From positions 3,782,001 to 3,846,000 of the forward strand of contig NZ_CP142208.1 in NCBI RefSeq assembly GCF_036865545.1: a DNA stretch of 64,000 bases, written 5' to 3'. Both the position numbers and the translations under genes were made by a program. The notes beneath the pieces are model-generated. The model did not search any database. It was not told the DNA's origin and saw nothing but the letters and a program-made list of their open reading frames with translations. The stretch is from Erwinia sp. E_sp_B01_1. Lineage in GTDB: Bacteria; Pseudomonadota; Gammaproteobacteria; Enterobacterales; Enterobacteriaceae. The number at the start of each line of letters is the position of its first letter. Positions within the stretch are counted from its first letter, which is position 1. Shown piece after piece: positions 38,638 to 50,143 of this stretch.

Positions 38638-39246
38638 TCAGGGCTTGATGATATCGCGGTCGCGCAGCAGATCTAACACTTGAACCAGTAATTTTGTTAC
38701 CAATTGTTCTCCATCAAGATGGATTTCAGCCTGTTCTGGCGCTTCGTAAACCGCATCAATGCCGGTGAAATTACGCAGTTCACCAGCACGGGCTTTCTTA
38801 TAGAGTCCTTTAGGATCGCGGGCTTCACAGATAGCGAGCGGGGTATCCACGAACACTTCGATAAAGCGCCCTTCCCCCAGCATGTCGCGTACCATCTGGC
38901 GTTCAGCACGGTGCGGAGAGATAAAGGCGCTGAGTACGATAAGCCCGGCATCCACCATCAGTCTGGCTACTTCACCCACCCGACGGATATTCTCTTTACG
39001 ATCCTCATCGCTGAATCCCAGATCGCGACACAATCCGTGACGAACATTGTCGCCATCCAGCAGATAAGTGCTGACCCCGAGCTGGTGAAGCGCCTGCTCC
39101 ACCGCACCGGCTACCGTGGATTTCCCCGACCCCGAAAGGCCGGTAAACCATAACAGCACGCCCTGATGGCCATGCTGCTGCTCACGTTCCGCACGCGTTA
39201 CCGCGTGCGAATGCCAGATGACGTTTTCATCATGCTCTGCGGCCAT
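38638..39246 (-). CDS. cysC: Adenylylsulfate kinase
   Basis: Phosphorylates APS to PAPS in assimilatory sulfate reduction. The 202-residue protein has the P-loop GLSGSGKST (about 34-42), the APS-binding [20 protein letters not shown], and [19 protein letters not shown]. It lies one base after the cysN stop. The cysG-cysD-cysN-cysC order shows one sulfate activation operon. Confidence 0.97.
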   Translation of the reverse strand: MAAEHDENVIWHSHAVTRAEREQQHGHQGVLLWFTGLSGSGKSTVAGAVEQALHQLGVSTYLLDGDNVRHGLCRDLGFSDEDRKENIRRVGEVARLMVDAGLIVLSAFISPHRAERQMVRDMLGEGRFIEVFVDTPLAICEARDPKGLYKKARAGELRNFTGIDAVYEAPEQAEIHLDGEQLVTKLLVQVLDLLRDRDIIKP

Positions 39247-39247
39247 A

Positions 39248-40675
39248 TTATTTGCCGCCCAGCAGATCGCGTGCGCCCCAGTGTGGGAAATGACGACGAA
39301 CCAGCGCGTTCAGTTCCAGCTCAAACGCGCTGAAATCGCCCTGATTTTTCACCACATCTTCCAGCGGCTCGCGGATCATCCCTGCGCCCACGGTGACGTT
39401 GCTCAGGCGATCGATAAAGATCATCCCGCCTGTAACCGGATTCTGCTGGTAGTTATCCAGCACCATCGGCTCATCAAAGGTCAGATCAACCAGCCCAATG
39501 CCGTTCAGCGGCAGGGTGTCCACATCGTGTTTAGCAAGGCTGTTAATTTCAACCTGATACTCAATCTTCTCAACGCGGGCACGGGTTTTCTTACCGGCGA
39601 TTTTAATATCGAAGCTCTGACCCGGCACCAGCGGTTGTTCCGCCATCCAGACCACATCAACAGAAGCAGCCTGAACCGGCTTCAGCGTGGCATCAACCGC
39701 CACCAGCAGATCGCCACGGCTGATATCAATCTCATCTTTCAGCACCAGAGTGATCGCTTCGCCCGCCTGTGCAACTTCCAGGTCGCCATCAAAGGTAACG
39801 ATGCGAGCCACAGAAGATTCCACGCCAGAGGGAAGCACTTTCACACGCTGCCCCACGGTGACGGAACCGGACGCCAGGGTTCCCGCATAGCCACGGAAAT
39901 CCAGGTTAGGACGGTTAACGTATTGCACCGGGAAACGCATTGGCTGCTGCTCAACGATACGTTTCACCTCCACCGTTTCCAGCACGTCCAGCAGCGTCGG
40001 GCCGCTGTACCAGTTCATCGCTTCGCTTGGGGAAGCAACGTTCTCGCCTTCCAGCGCGGAAAGAGGAACAAAGCGGATATCCAGATCCGCAGGCAGCTGG
40101 CCGGCAAAATCCAGGTAGTCCTGTTTGATCTGCTCAAACGTCTCCTGGCTGTATTCAACCAGATCCATTTTATTGATCGCCACGATCAGGTGTTTAATGC
40201 CCAACAGCGTGGAGATAAAGCTGTGACGACGGGTCTGATCCAGCACGCCTTTACGCGCATCGATCAGCAGAATGGCCAGGTCACAGGTTGACGCGCCGGT
40301 AGCCATATTGCGGGTGTACTGCTCGTGTCCCGGCGTATCGGCGATAATAAATTTGCGCTTCTCGGTAGAGAAATAGCGGTAAGCCACATCAATGGTGATG
40401 CCCTGCTCACGCTCGGCCTGCAAGCCATCCACCAGCAGCGCCAGGTCCAGTTTCTCGCCCTGGGTGCCGTGACGTTTGCTGTCGTTGTGCAGCGAGGAGA
40501 GCTGATCTTCATAAATCTGACGGGTGTCATGAAGCAGGCGACCAATCAGCGTGCTCTTGCCATCGTCGACGCTGCCGCAGGTCAGGAAACGCAGCAGGCT
40601 TTTGTGTTGCTGGGCGTGCAGCCAGGCTTCAACGCCACCCTGTTCAGCAATTTGTTGTGCAATAACGGTATTCAT
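39248..40675 (-). CDS. cysN: Sulfate adenylyltransferase, GTPase subunit
   Basis: Couples GTP hydrolysis to APS formation by CysD. The 475-residue elongation-factor-like protein has G1 ([15 protein letters not shown]), G3 ([11 protein letters not shown]) and G4 (INKMDL) followed by two beta-barrel domains. It is separated from cysD by nine bases. Confidence 0.97.
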   Translation of the reverse strand: MNTVIAQQIAEQGGVEAWLHAQQHKSLLRFLTCGSVDDGKSTLIGRLLHDTRQIYEDQLSSLHNDSKRHGTQGEKLDLALLVDGLQAEREQGITIDVAYRYFSTEKRKFIIADTPGHEQYTRNMATGASTCDLAILLIDARKGVLDQTRRHSFISTLLGIKHLIVAINKMDLVEYSQETFEQIKQDYLDFAGQLPADLDIRFVPLSALEGENVASPSEAMNWYSGPTLLDVLETVEVKRIVEQQPMRFPVQYVNRPNLDFRGYAGTLASGSVTVGQRVKVLPSGVESSVARIVTFDGDLEVAQAGEAITLVLKDEIDISRGDLLVAVDATLKPVQAASVDVVWMAEQPLVPGQSFDIKIAGKKTRARVEKIEYQVEINSLAKHDVDTLPLNGIGLVDLTFDEPMVLDNYQQNPVTGGMIFIDRLSNVTVGAGMIREPLEDVVKNQGDFSAFELELNALVRRHFPHWGARDLLGGK

Positions 40676-40684
40676 GCTGGCTCC

Positions 40685-41593
40685 TTAGAAGTAACCCTGG
40701 CGTTTTTTCAGCTCCATCGAGCCTGACTGGTCGCGGTCAATCACGCGGCCCTGACGTTCGCTGGTGGTGGAAACCAGCATCTCTTCAATGATTTCCGGCA
40801 GCGTCTGCGCTTCGGATTCCACTGCGCCGGTCAGCGGCCAGCAGCCAAGCGTACGGAAGCGCACCATTTTCTGCTTAATCACTTCGCCAGGCTGCAGGTC
40901 GATACGATCATCGTCGATCATCATCAGCATGCCGTCACGTTCCAGTACCGGACGCGGTGCGGCCAGATACAGAGGAACAATGTCGATGTTTTCCAGGAAG
41001 ATATACTGCCAGATATCCAGTTCGGTCCAGTTGGAAAGCGGGAATACGCGGATGCTTTCGCCTTTGTTGATCTGGCCGTTGTAGTTATGCCACAGCTCAG
41101 GGCGCTGGTTTTTTGGATCCCAGCGATGGAAACGGTCGCGGAAGGAGTAGATACGCTCTTTGGCACGGGATTTTTCTTCATCACGACGGGCACCCCCGAA
41201 CGCGGCATCAAAGCCGTACTTGTTCAGTGCCTGCTTCAGGCCTTCGGTTTTCATGATGTCGGTGTGTTTGGCACTGCCGTGAACAAAGGGGTTGATGCCC
41301 ATCGCCACGCCTTCCGGGTTTTTGTGCACCAGCAGCTCAGCACCGATGTTTTTCACCGTGCGATCGCGGAACTCGTACATTTCACGGAATTTCCAGCCGG
41401 TGTCCACATGCAGCAGCGGGAACGGCAGCGTTCCCGGATAGAACGCCTTGCGCGCCAGGTGCAGCATCACAGAGGAGTCCTTGCCGATGGAGTACATCAT
41501 CACCGGGTTGCCAAACTCTGCTGCCACTTCACGGATGATATGGATACTTTCCGCTTCCAGTTGACGCAGGTGAGTGAGTCGTTTTTGATCCAT
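40685..41593 (-). CDS. cysD: Sulfate adenylyltransferase, catalytic subunit
   Basis: Makes APS from ATP and sulfate. The 302-residue protein belongs to the PP-loop superfamily with the [20 protein letters not shown] motif, the family's [20 protein letters not shown] and the C-terminal [14 protein letters not shown]. It starts nine bases after cysG. Confidence 0.97.
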   Translation of the reverse strand: MDQKRLTHLRQLEAESIHIIREVAAEFGNPVMMYSIGKDSSVMLHLARKAFYPGTLPFPLLHVDTGWKFREMYEFRDRTVKNIGAELLVHKNPEGVAMGINPFVHGSAKHTDIMKTEGLKQALNKYGFDAAFGGARRDEEKSRAKERIYSFRDRFHRWDPKNQRPELWHNYNGQINKGESIRVFPLSNWTELDIWQYIFLENIDIVPLYLAAPRPVLERDGMLMMIDDDRIDLQPGEVIKQKMVRFRTLGCWPLTGAVESEAQTLPEIIEEMLVSTTSERQGRVIDRDQSGSMELKKRQGYF

Positions 41594-41602
41594 AACTTTT
41601 CC

Positions 41603-43009
41603 TCAAGCCAAATTTACAACGGTGGACGCCCGCTGCGCTGAATGTTGAAACCATGCCAGTTGCTGATGCAGGTTGACTACTTCCCCTATCACCAGCAATG
41701 CCGGCGTCGGTGCGCGTTGCGCTAATACTTCTAATTCTTCCAGGGTGCCAGTCAGCACCTGCTGATCCTGTCTGGTCCCACGGCCAATAACGGCCACAGG
41801 CGTTTGTGAATCGCGGCCATGAGCGATGAGCTGCGCGGAAATTTCGCCAGCTTTCATAGTGCCCATATAGATAGCCAGTGTCTGACGGGCGCGGGCCAGT
41901 GAAGCCCAGTCCATTCCCTCGCCGTCAGCCCGGCAATGGCCGGTAATGAACATCGCGCTTTGCGCATAATCGCGGTGAGTCAGCGGAATACCGGCATAGG
42001 CAGTTGCGCCTGCTGCTGCGGTAACGCCAGGCACCACCTGAAAAGGAATGCCCGCCTCCACGGCTGCCTGTAGCTCTTCGCCGCCGCGACCAAAAATAAA
42101 GGGATCGCCGCCCTTGAGGCGCACCACACGTTTACCCTTTTTAGCGAGCTCCACCAGCATGCGGTTGGTCTCTTCCTGCGGGATAGAGTGAGCATTGGCA
42201 CGCTTGCCTACGCAGATGCGGTCTGCATCACGGCGCACCAGATCCAGAACTTCATCACTGACCAGATGGTCATAGAGCACCACGTCGGCCTGCTGCATGA
42301 CCTGCAAGCCACGCAGCGTCAGCAAGCCGGGATCGCCGGGGCCTGCACCGACCAGAATGATTTCGCCCTCACCGGCATCCGGATCGTCGAGCTGCTGATC
42401 CAGCGTGCGTTTTGCCCCTTCAACGTTACCGGAAGCGACCTGGCTGGCGAACAGGCCATTGAAGGCGGCCTCCCAGAAGCGGCGACGCTCAGACATCTTG
42501 CTGAAGCGCTGTTTGACTTTATTACGCCACTGTCCGGCGATCTCAGCCATCTGCCCAAGATTTGCTGGCAACAAGGCTTCCAGCTTCTCACGCAGCAGCC
42601 TGGCCAGAACCGGCGCCGTGCCGCTGGAAGAGATAGCCACCACCAGCGGAGAGCGGTCAACGATAGAAGGGAAGATAAAGGAGCACTTAGGCTGATCGTC
42701 CACCACGTTGGCAAACAGGTGACGCTCATGCGCATCGGTGAACACGCGGGCGTTAAGCTCCACGTTATCGGTGGCGGCGATCACCAGAAAGACGCTGTCG
42801 AGCTGGGTGCTCTGATACTCTCTGGCGATCCAACGCACGGCGCCGTTGCTTTCCAGCTCCGTTAACTCCTCACACAACGCATGCGCGGCGATTTGCACAT
42901 CGGCACCCGCACGACGCAGCAGATCAATTTTGCGGGCAGCAACGTCTCCGCCGCCCACAATCAGCACCGGTTTGTTTCGGATGTCAGCAAAAATCGGGAG
43001 ATAGTCCAC
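41603..43009 (-). CDS. cysG: Siroheme synthase (multifunctional)
   Basis: Makes siroheme, the cofactor of sulfite reductase (and of NADH nitrite reductase). The 468-residue fusion has an N-terminal precorrin-2 dehydrogenase/ferrochelatase half ([20 protein letters not shown], then [18 protein letters not shown]) and a C-terminal uroporphyrinogen-III methyltransferase half ([58 protein letters not shown]). In E. coli cysG sits with nirBDC, but here it heads the cysDNC operon. The 255-base gap to the divergent iap gene should hold the sulfur-starvation (CysB) promoter; I could not define the site. Confidence 0.96.
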   Translation of the reverse strand: MDYLPIFADIRNKPVLIVGGGDVAARKIDLLRRAGADVQIAAHALCEELTELESNGAVRWIAREYQSTQLDSVFLVIAATDNVELNARVFTDAHERHLFANVVDDQPKCSFIFPSIVDRSPLVVAISSSGTAPVLARLLREKLEALLPANLGQMAEIAGQWRNKVKQRFSKMSERRRFWEAAFNGLFASQVASGNVEGAKRTLDQQLDDPDAGEGEIILVGAGPGDPGLLTLRGLQVMQQADVVLYDHLVSDEVLDLVRRDADRICVGKRANAHSIPQEETNRMLVELAKKGKRVVRLKGGDPFIFGRGGEELQAAVEAGIPFQVVPGVTAAAGATAYAGIPLTHRDYAQSAMFITGHCRADGEGMDWASLARARQTLAIYMGTMKAGEISAQLIAHGRDSQTPVAVIGRGTRQDQQVLTGTLEELEVLAQRAPTPALLVIGEVVNLHQQLAWFQHSAQRASTVVNLA

Positions 43010-43264
43010 GTCGGCCTTTTTCGTTATTTACACAAAGTTAACGCGACTATACGGCCCTGGCTTGAGGCTTATGAAATTACTAATTGGAATGAGTAGTTAC
43101 TGAATGGAATAACGTTCTGGCATAGCTCCGCACAAAATGTGCTTAACGGATGATAATTAGGGCATTTCAGAGAGAATGAAATTGTGCAATCCGCGTCACA
43201 CTTTCATACTGTGCGGGTAAAAAAACCTCGTAAGATTGTCATTGATGACGACTAAGGATCTGAC

Positions 43265-44284
43265 ATGTTTTCCCGACTCCGCCTGAGCGCGCTGGCCGCT
43301 TTACTCAGTTGCGGTGCTGTTTTCCCCCTGCAGGCAGCCAGCCAGCAGATGGGGCATTTTGCTGAGCAGCAGCTTCGCCACATTGCCACCTATTTTCCAG
43401 GCCGTATGGCTGGCAGCCCTGCCGAGATGCTGACGGCAGATTATCTGCACCATCAGTTCAGCGAGCTGGGCTATGAAACCAACAAGCGGAATTTCTCCGC
43501 AGACTACCCTTATCAGTCGCAGGACGGCCACACTACACCGCATAACGTCACGGCCACATCCGTTATTGCCGCCCGTGCCGGAGAAGTTCCCCAACAGATT
43601 TTGATCGTCACCCATGCGGATACCTATATGCCGGTAAGCGATGGCGATCGGCAAAAAAACCTGGGTGGCCTGACGCTTCAGGGGGCGGACGATAACGCTT
43701 CCGGCCTCGGCGTCATGCTGGAACTGGCCCAACGGTTAAGCAAAGTTCCCCTGCACTACAGCCTGCGCTTCGTGGCACTGAGCGGTGAAGAGAGCGGCCA
43801 TCAGGGTGAAAAAGATTATCTCGCCAGAATGAAACCGGAAGAGAAGAAAAACACGCTGCTGGTGATCAACCTGGACAGCCTGATAGTTGGCGATAAACTT
43901 TATTTTGACAGCGGCAGCAACACGCCGGATGCCGTGGCACGCCAGACCAGGGACCGTGCGCTGGCCATTGCCCGTCAGCATGGGCTGGCCGCCGCCACCA
44001 ACGGTAAAGCGGTAAAAAAACACCCTGCGGATGATGAATTTGATAAAGCCGGTTTTCCGCTGCTGAGCATTCGTGCCACCAACTGGGATCTGGGAAAAAA
44101 GGATGGGCAGCAACAGCGCACGCTCAGCCACCATTTTCCACAGGGAACCAGCCGTTATCAGGCCTCACTGGATAATCTGACTTATCTCGATCGCTGGCTA
44201 CCCGGACGCATCACCCAACGCACACGTACTACCGTAAAGATTCTACTGCCGCTGATTTCCGGGCTGGCGAACCCCACAAGCTGA
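43265..44284 (+). CDS. iap: Aminopeptidase Iap (alkaline phosphatase isozyme conversion)
   Basis: Exported M28-type zinc aminopeptidase that in E. coli trims the N-terminal arginine of alkaline phosphatase. The 339-residue precursor has a signal peptide ending in PLQAA (about 25), the zinc ligands H and D in IVTHADTYM and LQGADDNASGLGVMLELAQR, the catalytic Glu in VALSGEESGHQGEKDYL, and the later ligand D in LLVINLDSLIVGD. It is divergent from cysG and 16 bases ahead of the YciI-like gene. In E. coli the type I CRISPR locus is next to iap; here it is not. Confidence 0.9.
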   Translation: MFSRLRLSALAALLSCGAVFPLQAASQQMGHFAEQQLRHIATYFPGRMAGSPAEMLTADYLHHQFSELGYETNKRNFSADYPYQSQDGHTTPHNVTATSVIAARAGEVPQQILIVTHADTYMPVSDGDRQKNLGGLTLQGADDNASGLGVMLELAQRLSKVPLHYSLRFVALSGEESGHQGEKDYLARMKPEEKKNTLLVINLDSLIVGDKLYFDSGSNTPDAVARQTRDRALAIARQHGLAAATNGKAVKKHPADDEFDKAGFPLLSIRATNWDLGKKDGQQQRTLSHHFPQGTSRYQASLDNLTYLDRWLPGRITQRTRTTVKILLPLISGLANPTS

Positions 44285-44300
44285 AACAGGAGTTATTGCC

Positions 44301-44585
44301 ATGTATATCGTTTATCTGAAATATAGCCGCCCTATGGAAGAGGTTGAAGCCGTGCTGGATGCGCACGTTCTCTGGCTGAACAAATATTTTGACGCTGGCG
44401 TCTTTATTGCGGCAGGCCGAAAAGATCCCCGTACCGGCGGTATGGTGATGGTGAAAGATATCGACCGTGAACGGCTGAACGTCATCCTGTCGGAAGATCC
44501 TTTCCAGGCCGTGGCAGAGTATGAAGTGACAAAGGTGAACGTAACCCGCAGCACCAATGAGTTTAACGCGCTGGTTGGGATCTGA
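44301..44585 (+). CDS. YciI-like (YCII superfamily) small protein
   Basis: A 94-residue cytosolic protein with the ferredoxin-like YCII fold. The family's conserved His appears in LDAHVLWLNKYFDAGVFIAA and the DPRTGGMVMVKDID loop follows. Members have been linked to small-molecule chemistry, but the function is unknown. An AGGAGTT ribosome-binding site precedes the start, and the gene lies 16 bases after iap, so the two are probably co-transcribed. Confidence 0.8.
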   Translation: MYIVYLKYSRPMEEVEAVLDAHVLWLNKYFDAGVFIAAGRKDPRTGGMVMVKDIDRERLNVILSEDPFQAVAEYEVTKVNVTRSTNEFNALVGI

Positions 44586-44723
44586 TAGCTGAAGCTTGAT
44601 TCAGACAGACAACGCTGAAATTCAGAAGATGAATTACCCAGAAAAGAGTAAAGGTTCAGGGTGTGAGGAAGACAGATAATGCTGAACTTGATTCATTCAG
44701 ACAACACTAACCATTGAGGCGTG

Positions 44724-44824
44724 GGGGATGCAGGCCGATCGGAAAGCGTCTCGCGCCATGGACGGTGCGAGCCGAGCTGTCATGGATGAGGCTTTTTGCG
44801 TCTTTCTGAGCGGCCTGTATCCCC
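44724..44824. repeat. Structured palindromic element (long imperfect hairpin with an inner hairpin)
   Basis: Outer arms of 23 bases at 44724-44746 and 44802-44824 are complementary at 20 positions, and two of the other three can form G-U pairs. Inside, CTCGCGCC-ATGGAC-GGTGCGAG (44750-44771) forms a second hairpin, and the arms AGCC/GGCT (44770-44773 and 44790-44793) may form a third. This architecture is that of a miniature inverted-repeat element or a structured RNA. I believe related sequences recur in Erwinia and Pantoea genomes but cannot verify it here. Confidence 0.65.
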
Positions 44825-44967
44825 TGCGCGGAATACATGACATACAGGCCACACCTGTTTTTTAATCTCTATCCCTGCGCAGAATACATGACATACAGGC
44901 CACCTGTTTTTTAATCTGCAACGCCTGTTTTTAATCTCTATCCCCTGCGCAGAGTACAGCCTGCACA
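44818..44967. repeat. Degenerate tandem repeat, about 50-base unit, 2.5 copies
   Basis: Copies begin at 44818, 44870 and 44939 with TATCCCCTGCGC (the second has one C fewer), share AGAATACATGACATACAGGC in the first two, and end in CCTGTTTTTTAATCT. A partial unit (44918-44938) separates copies two and three, and the third ends in a palindrome (ATCCCCTG with CAGGGGAT at 44940-44973). The repeat abuts the right arm of the structured element. The rest of the 420-base gap (44586-45005) holds no gene. Confidence 0.7.
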
Positions 44968-45005
44968 GGGGATGCTTTAGTGTAAAGACCCCACCTCAGC
45001 CGTAG

Positions 45006-45737
45006 CTATTCGTGCAAACCGCACTCGCGCTTCAGCCCGAAGAAACGCGTCTCTTCTTCCGCCATGCCTGGCTCCCATTTACGGGTAGTGTGCGTATCCC
45101 CTACTGAAAGATAACCCTGCTCACGCAGCGGGTGATAGTCCAGATCGTTGTCCTGCAAATACTGATGCACCTGACGGTTATCCCAGTCGATGATCGGCAG
45201 AACTTTAAAGACCCCGCGCTGAATAGCCAGCACCGGAAGATGAGCCCGACTGCTGGACTGATCGCGGCGCAAACCGGCAAACCAGGTCTGCGCCTGCAAA
45301 CTCTCCATTGCCCGGTTCATCGGCTCTACTTTGTTGATCTCGTTGTAGCGCTCAATACCCTCAACGCCCTGCTCCCACAGCTTGCCGTAACGCGCCTCCT
45401 GCCAGGCCGCGCTTTGCTCCGCACGGTACACCTGCAGGTTAAGCTTCAGCTTATCAGTGAGCCGATCGATAAACTGATAGGTCTCCGGGAACAGATAGCC
45501 GGTATCGGTCAGGATCACCGGAATATCCGGCTTAGCCTGCGTCACCAGATGCAGACTGACCGCCGCCTGAATGCCAAAGCTGGAAGAGAGCACCGCCTCA
45601 CCGGGCAAATTCTCCAGCGCCCAGAGCACGCGCTCCTGCGCAGAAAGCTTGTCCAGTTTGGTATTAATCTCGGCGAGCGCCATCACGCGCTCTACTTTCG
45701 GTAAATCATTCAGTGCTGAGAGATCGAGTACAGACAT
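45006..45737 (-). CDS. cysH: PAPS reductase (thioredoxin-dependent)
   Basis: Reduces PAPS to sulfite using thioredoxin. The 243-residue protein has the PP-loop-like [15 protein letters not shown], the substrate loop [15 protein letters not shown] and the C-terminal catalytic motif KRECGLHE. It is the last gene of cysJIH, 12 bases after cysI. Confidence 0.97.
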   Translation of the reverse strand: MSVLDLSALNDLPKVERVMALAEINTKLDKLSAQERVLWALENLPGEAVLSSSFGIQAAVSLHLVTQAKPDIPVILTDTGYLFPETYQFIDRLTDKLKLNLQVYRAEQSAAWQEARYGKLWEQGVEGIERYNEINKVEPMNRAMESLQAQTWFAGLRRDQSSSRAHLPVLAIQRGVFKVLPIIDWDNRQVHQYLQDNDLDYHPLREQGYLSVGDTHTTRKWEPGMAEEETRFFGLKRECGLHE

Positions 45738-45749
45738 ATCACGCCTCCT

Positions 45750-47465
45750 TTATGCCCAAAAATCACGGGCCGGATCAACAACCGGCTTCACCACACCCAT
45801 ACGGATAGTGAAATCACCAAAGCCTTCACCGGCTTCACGCTCTTTTGACCAGCGACCCAGTAAAGCATCAAGGGTAGACAAAATTTCATCTTCAGTGATG
45901 TTCTCACGGTACATCCTTGGGATGCGCGTTCCAATCCGGTTACCGCCCAGATGCAGGTTATAACGGCCTGGAGCCTTGCCCACCAACCCTATCTCAGCCA
46001 GCAGCGCGCGGCCACAGCCGTTCGGGCAACCGGTCACGCGCAGCACAATGTGCTCATCGCCCACGCCGTGCGACGTCATCAGCTCCTCCACGCGGGTCAC
46101 AAATTCTGGCAGGAAGCGTTCGGCTTCGGCCATCGCCAGTGGACAGGTCGGGAAAGCGACGCAGGCCATGGAATTTTCACGCTGTGCGGTGACGCTCTCC
46201 ATCAAACCGTGCTCACGAGCCAGCGCTTCAATCCGCGGTTTCTCCGCTTCCGGCACGCCAGCCACAATCAGATTCTGGTTAGCCGTCAGGCGGAAATCAC
46301 CCTGATGAATTTTGGCAATCTCAGCCAGGCCGGTTTTCAGCGGACGGCCCGGATAATCCAGCAGACGACCATTCTCAATAAACAGCGTCAGGTGCCATTT
46401 ATCATCAATGCCTTTCACCCAGCCAATACGATCGCCACGGGTGGTGAATTCATAGGGGCGAATCGGCTCAAATGTGATCCCCGCACGGCGCTCAACTTCC
46501 GCTTTAAACGTCTCAACGCCTACGCGCTCAAGGGTATATTTGGTTTTGGCATTTTTACGATCGGTACGGTTGCCCCAGTCGCGCTGGGTAGTGACTACCG
46601 CTTCCGCAACGGCCAGCGTTTTATCCAGCGGCAGGAAGCCAAACTCGCTGGCCAGACGTGCATAGGTCGCTTTATTGCCGTGATCGATGGAGAGTCCGCC
46701 CCCTACCAGCAGGTTAAAGCCGATCAGCTTGCCGTTCTCAGCGATAGCAATAAAGTTCATATCGTTGGCGTGCAAATCCACATCATTATGCGGCGGCACC
46801 ACTACGGTGGTTTTGAACTTACGCGGCAGATAAGTTTCGCCCAGAATCGGCTCTTTATCAGTGGTGGCTACTTTCTCCTGATCTAACCAGATCTCAGCAT
46901 AAGCGCGCGTTTGCGGCAGCAGATGCTCGGAAAGTTTCTTCGCCCACTCGTAAGCTTCCTGATGCAGTTCCGACTCAACCGGGTTTGAGCTGCACAAAAC
47001 GTTACGGTTGACATCGTTAGCCGTGGCCAGTGCATCCAGACCCACTTCACTCAGCATCTGGTGCGCAGGCTTCACGTTGCCTTTCAGAATGCCGTGGAAC
47101 TGGAAGGTCTGACGGTTAGTCAGACGGATGCTGCCATAAAGGGTGTTCTGTTCCGCAAATTTGTCGATGCCCAGCCACTGCTTTGGCGTCATGATGCCGC
47201 CAGGCAGACGGCAACGCAGCATCATGGCATGGCGCGGCTCCAGCTTCTGCTCTGCACGCTCAGCACGGATATCGCGGTCATCCTGCTGATACATGCCGTG
47301 AAAGCGGATCAGCAAAAAGTTATCGCCGGTAAATCCGCCGGTCAGACCATCCTGCAGATCTTCAGTGATGGTGCCACGGAGATAATTACTCTCTTTTTTC
47401 AGGCGCTCTGCGTCGGTGAGTTTGCCTTCAACGACCAGCGGTCCGGGATGTTTTTCATTGCTCAT
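45750..47465 (-). CDS. cysI: Sulfite reductase, hemoprotein beta subunit
   Basis: Reduces sulfite to sulfide at a siroheme coupled to a 4Fe-4S cluster. The 571-residue protein has the cluster cysteines in [19 protein letters not shown] and [19 protein letters not shown]. The siroheme made by CysG is its cofactor. It follows cysJ after 95 bases that include a possible hairpin. Confidence 0.97.
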   Translation of the reverse strand: MSNEKHPGPLVVEGKLTDAERLKKESNYLRGTITEDLQDGLTGGFTGDNFLLIRFHGMYQQDDRDIRAERAEQKLEPRHAMMLRCRLPGGIMTPKQWLGIDKFAEQNTLYGSIRLTNRQTFQFHGILKGNVKPAHQMLSEVGLDALATANDVNRNVLCSSNPVESELHQEAYEWAKKLSEHLLPQTRAYAEIWLDQEKVATTDKEPILGETYLPRKFKTTVVVPPHNDVDLHANDMNFIAIAENGKLIGFNLLVGGGLSIDHGNKATYARLASEFGFLPLDKTLAVAEAVVTTQRDWGNRTDRKNAKTKYTLERVGVETFKAEVERRAGITFEPIRPYEFTTRGDRIGWVKGIDDKWHLTLFIENGRLLDYPGRPLKTGLAEIAKIHQGDFRLTANQNLIVAGVPEAEKPRIEALAREHGLMESVTAQRENSMACVAFPTCPLAMAEAERFLPEFVTRVEELMTSHGVGDEHIVLRVTGCPNGCGRALLAEIGLVGKAPGRYNLHLGGNRIGTRIPRMYRENITEDEILSTLDALLGRWSKEREAGEGFGDFTIRMGVVKPVVDPARDFWA

Positions 47466-47560
47466 GAGGCAGTATCTCTCAAATGTTTGTTTGTGCCGCC
47501 GGAGGGAGATGTCCCACCGGCAAGGCGCGGGGTTATTCTGGCTCTTATTATTCAGGCAGC

Positions 47561-49366
47561 CTAGTAAACATCCCGCTGATAACGGCGCTCAATGCGCAGC
47601 TCACTCAAATATTCGTCGGCGGTCTCGGTATCCATTCCACCGTGCTCGGCCACCAGCTCCAGCAGCACCTGCTCCACATCCTTCGCCATGCGATTAGCGT
47701 CGCCACAGACATAAATATGCGCGCCCTGTTGGATCCAGCTCCACACTTCAGCGCCCTTAGCGCGGATCTTATCCTGCACATAGACCTTCTGCTGCTGGTC
47801 GCGGGACCAGGCCAGGTCGATGTTGGTCAGCAGCCCATCTTTCACGTAACGCTGCCATTCGACCTGATAAAGAAAATCTTCGGTAAAGTGCGGGTTGCCA
47901 AAGAACAGCCAGTTTTTACCTTCTGCGCCGTCGTTGTCACGCTGCTGCATAAAGGCGCGGAACGGGGCAATACCGGTGCCTGGGCCAATCATAATGACTG
48001 GCGTTTGCGGATTTTCCGGTAACCGGAAGTTATCGTTGTGTTCGATAAACACGCGGATCTCGCCATCTTCTTCCAGCCTGTCGGCCAGGAAGCTGGATGC
48101 GCCGCCAGCCCGCTCACGGCCGTCAATGTCGTAGCGCACCGCCCCCACGGTGATATGCACTTCGCTTTCACTCTCGGCCTGCGAAGAGGCGATCGAGTAA
48201 AGACGCGGCGTCAGTGGACGCAGTATGGCGATCAGCTGATCGGCAGTCACTTCTACCGGCGCCCGGCGTACCATATCCACAATCGGCGTGCTCTGCGCGT
48301 AATGCTGCAGCTTCGGCTTCTCACCGATCAGGCCCAGCAGCGTCTCATCGCGGCAAAGTTTACCGTACTGCTCCACGATCTGTGGGGTGTTCACCGTCAG
48401 TTCAAAATGCTTTTGCAGCGCTTCCGTCAGCGTCAGCGTCTGACCATTGACCGTCACGCTCTCATCGCCCTTCAGCCACAGCAGCTCAACCAGTTCCTGC
48501 ACCAGAGCCGGATCATTCTCGAACCAGACGCCCAGCGCATCGCCCGGCTGATAACGCAGACCAGAATCACCCAGATCGATCTCGATGTGGCGCACATCTT
48601 TATCAGAATTGCGCCCGGTGATTTTCTGATTGACCGCAAAGCTGGCGGTCAGCGGCTCTTCTTTAGTGTAAGGACTGCTGAAGACTTCGTTGACCACACC
48701 TGTTGCCGTCACCGCCGCGGCGGCTGGCGCTTCAGCAGGTACCCGTGCTTTCAGCACTTCAACAATCTGCTTACGCCATTTTTCGGCTTCAGCCGCATAT
48801 TCCACATCGGCATCCACGCGATCAAGCAGGCGCTCACCGCCCATTTCAGCCAGCTTGCCATCGAAATCTTTACCGGCCTGGCTGAAAAATTCGTAGGAGG
48901 TATCGCCAAGCCCAAAGACCGCAAAAGCGGTATTGTCGAGTTTCGGCGCCTTCTTCGACATCAGGAATTTATGCAGCGCGACAGCTTCTTCCGGTGGTTC
49001 ACCCTCTCCCTGCGTCGAAGTCATCACAATCAGCAGTTTTTCCTGAGCTATCTGCTTAAACTTGTAGTCACCCGCATTGACCAGATTCACATTCAGCTTC
49101 GCCGCCAGCAGATCATCGCGAAGTTGCTCAGAGAGGCGGCGGGCATTGCCGGTCTGGGAAGCGGAGAGCAGCGTGATGGTCGGCACGTCGGCTGGCGCAG
49201 GCGCGCTGACAGCAGCCGCTCCGGGGGTCTGATTGACCATGCCCCAGAAATAGCCGGAGAGCCACGCCATCTGCGTGGTGGAGAAATCCCCGGTGGCCGC
49301 CTGCAAACGGGCGAGTTGTTCCGGATTCAACGGAAGCAGAGAGCTTGAAGGTGCCTGAGTCGTCAT
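47561..49366 (-). CDS. cysJ: Sulfite reductase, flavoprotein alpha subunit
   Basis: Carries electrons from NADPH through FAD and FMN to CysI. The start MTTQAPSSS gives 601 residues, the family length. A longer reading frame upstream lacks support. The FMN-flavodoxin domain ([45 protein letters not shown]) is followed by the FAD-binding part ([11 protein letters not shown]) and the NADPH domain ([30 protein letters not shown]). The 308-base gap to queD (49367-49674) is AT-rich, with repeated ATAACC-like words and no gene. It should hold the CysB-controlled cysJIH promoter and the queD promoter. Confidence 0.97.
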   Translation of the reverse strand: MTTQAPSSSLLPLNPEQLARLQAATGDFSTTQMAWLSGYFWGMVNQTPGAAAVSAPAPADVPTITLLSASQTGNARRLSEQLRDDLLAAKLNVNLVNAGDYKFKQIAQEKLLIVMTSTQGEGEPPEEAVALHKFLMSKKAPKLDNTAFAVFGLGDTSYEFFSQAGKDFDGKLAEMGGERLLDRVDADVEYAAEAEKWRKQIVEVLKARVPAEAPAAAAVTATGVVNEVFSSPYTKEEPLTASFAVNQKITGRNSDKDVRHIEIDLGDSGLRYQPGDALGVWFENDPALVQELVELLWLKGDESVTVNGQTLTLTEALQKHFELTVNTPQIVEQYGKLCRDETLLGLIGEKPKLQHYAQSTPIVDMVRRAPVEVTADQLIAILRPLTPRLYSIASSQAESESEVHITVGAVRYDIDGRERAGGASSFLADRLEEDGEIRVFIEHNDNFRLPENPQTPVIMIGPGTGIAPFRAFMQQRDNDGAEGKNWLFFGNPHFTEDFLYQVEWQRYVKDGLLTNIDLAWSRDQQQKVYVQDKIRAKGAEVWSWIQQGAHIYVCGDANRMAKDVEQVLLELVAEHGGMDTETADEYLSELRIERRYQRDVY

Positions 49367-49674
49367 TGGGTTGAAGGTTCCAGTATCGGTGGTCCGGGCC
49401 GTAAAAACAGCAAGATGAGAGTAGGTTAACGACAAGCATAATAACCATTAAATAAGGGTTGGTAATAATAAATAACCAAAATGACTAAACGGTTTTACGG
49501 GTAAGGGATAGTGGCAAAACAGGTTAATTAAATCATTACTAATCAGCAGGTTACTAAATGTCGTTCTGCCCCGCACACGGAGCCAGATGAATCAGCCGGG
49601 AAACGGATGCGAAAAAAGGCTTTTTCGGGTAGACTTGGCCGGTTTTTTCAAGAAATGCATACTGAGACTGTCAA

Positions 49675-50034
49675 ATGCCTACCACGCTGTTTAAAGATTT
49701 CATCTTCGAGGCTGCTCACCATCTGCCTAACGTACCGGCCGGGCACAAATGCGGCCGCCTGCATGGCCACTCCTTCATGGTGCGGCTCGAAATTACCGGC
49801 GAAGTGGACGCGCATACCGGCTGGATCATGGACTTCTCCGAGCTGAAAGCCGCTTTCAAACCTGTCTACGATCGTCTGGATCACTATTATCTCAATGATA
49901 TTCCTGGTCTTGAAAACCCGACCAGTGAAGTGCTCTCCAGATGGATCTGGGATCAGATGAAGCCTGTGCTTCCGCAACTGAGCGCGGTGATGATCAAAGA
50001 GACCTGTACAGCAGGCTGCGTCTACAAAGGTTAA
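49675..50034 (+). CDS. queD: 6-carboxy-5,6,7,8-tetrahydropterin synthase
   Basis: First dedicated step of queuosine synthesis, converting dihydroneopterin triphosphate to 6-carboxytetrahydropterin. The 119-residue protein has the zinc histidines and catalytic Cys in [20 protein letters not shown], followed by [10 protein letters not shown], and the substrate-binding Glu in [14 protein letters not shown]. It is divergent from cysJ, the arrangement found in E. coli. Confidence 0.95.
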   Translation: MPTTLFKDFIFEAAHHLPNVPAGHKCGRLHGHSFMVRLEITGEVDAHTGWIMDFSELKAAFKPVYDRLDHYYLNDIPGLENPTSEVLSRWIWDQMKPVLPQLSAVMIKETCTAGCVYKG

Positions 50035-50143
50035 TGCCTGTCCGGATCGGCTCTGGCCGATCCGTTCTTATCCACTGTCATCTTTCTGTCACCCCGCTTC
50101 TCTACGTTGTTGGCTCCTTCATTAAAGATCGAGAGAATCAACA

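Noticed and set aside
44818..44967. Possible CRISPR array next to iap
   Set aside because: Only about two and a half copies, with no regular unique spacers, and no cas genes in the window.
48038..49348. 436-codon open frame antisense to cysJ
   Set aside because: Shadow of a high-GC coding strand; the sense gene has all flavoprotein motifs.
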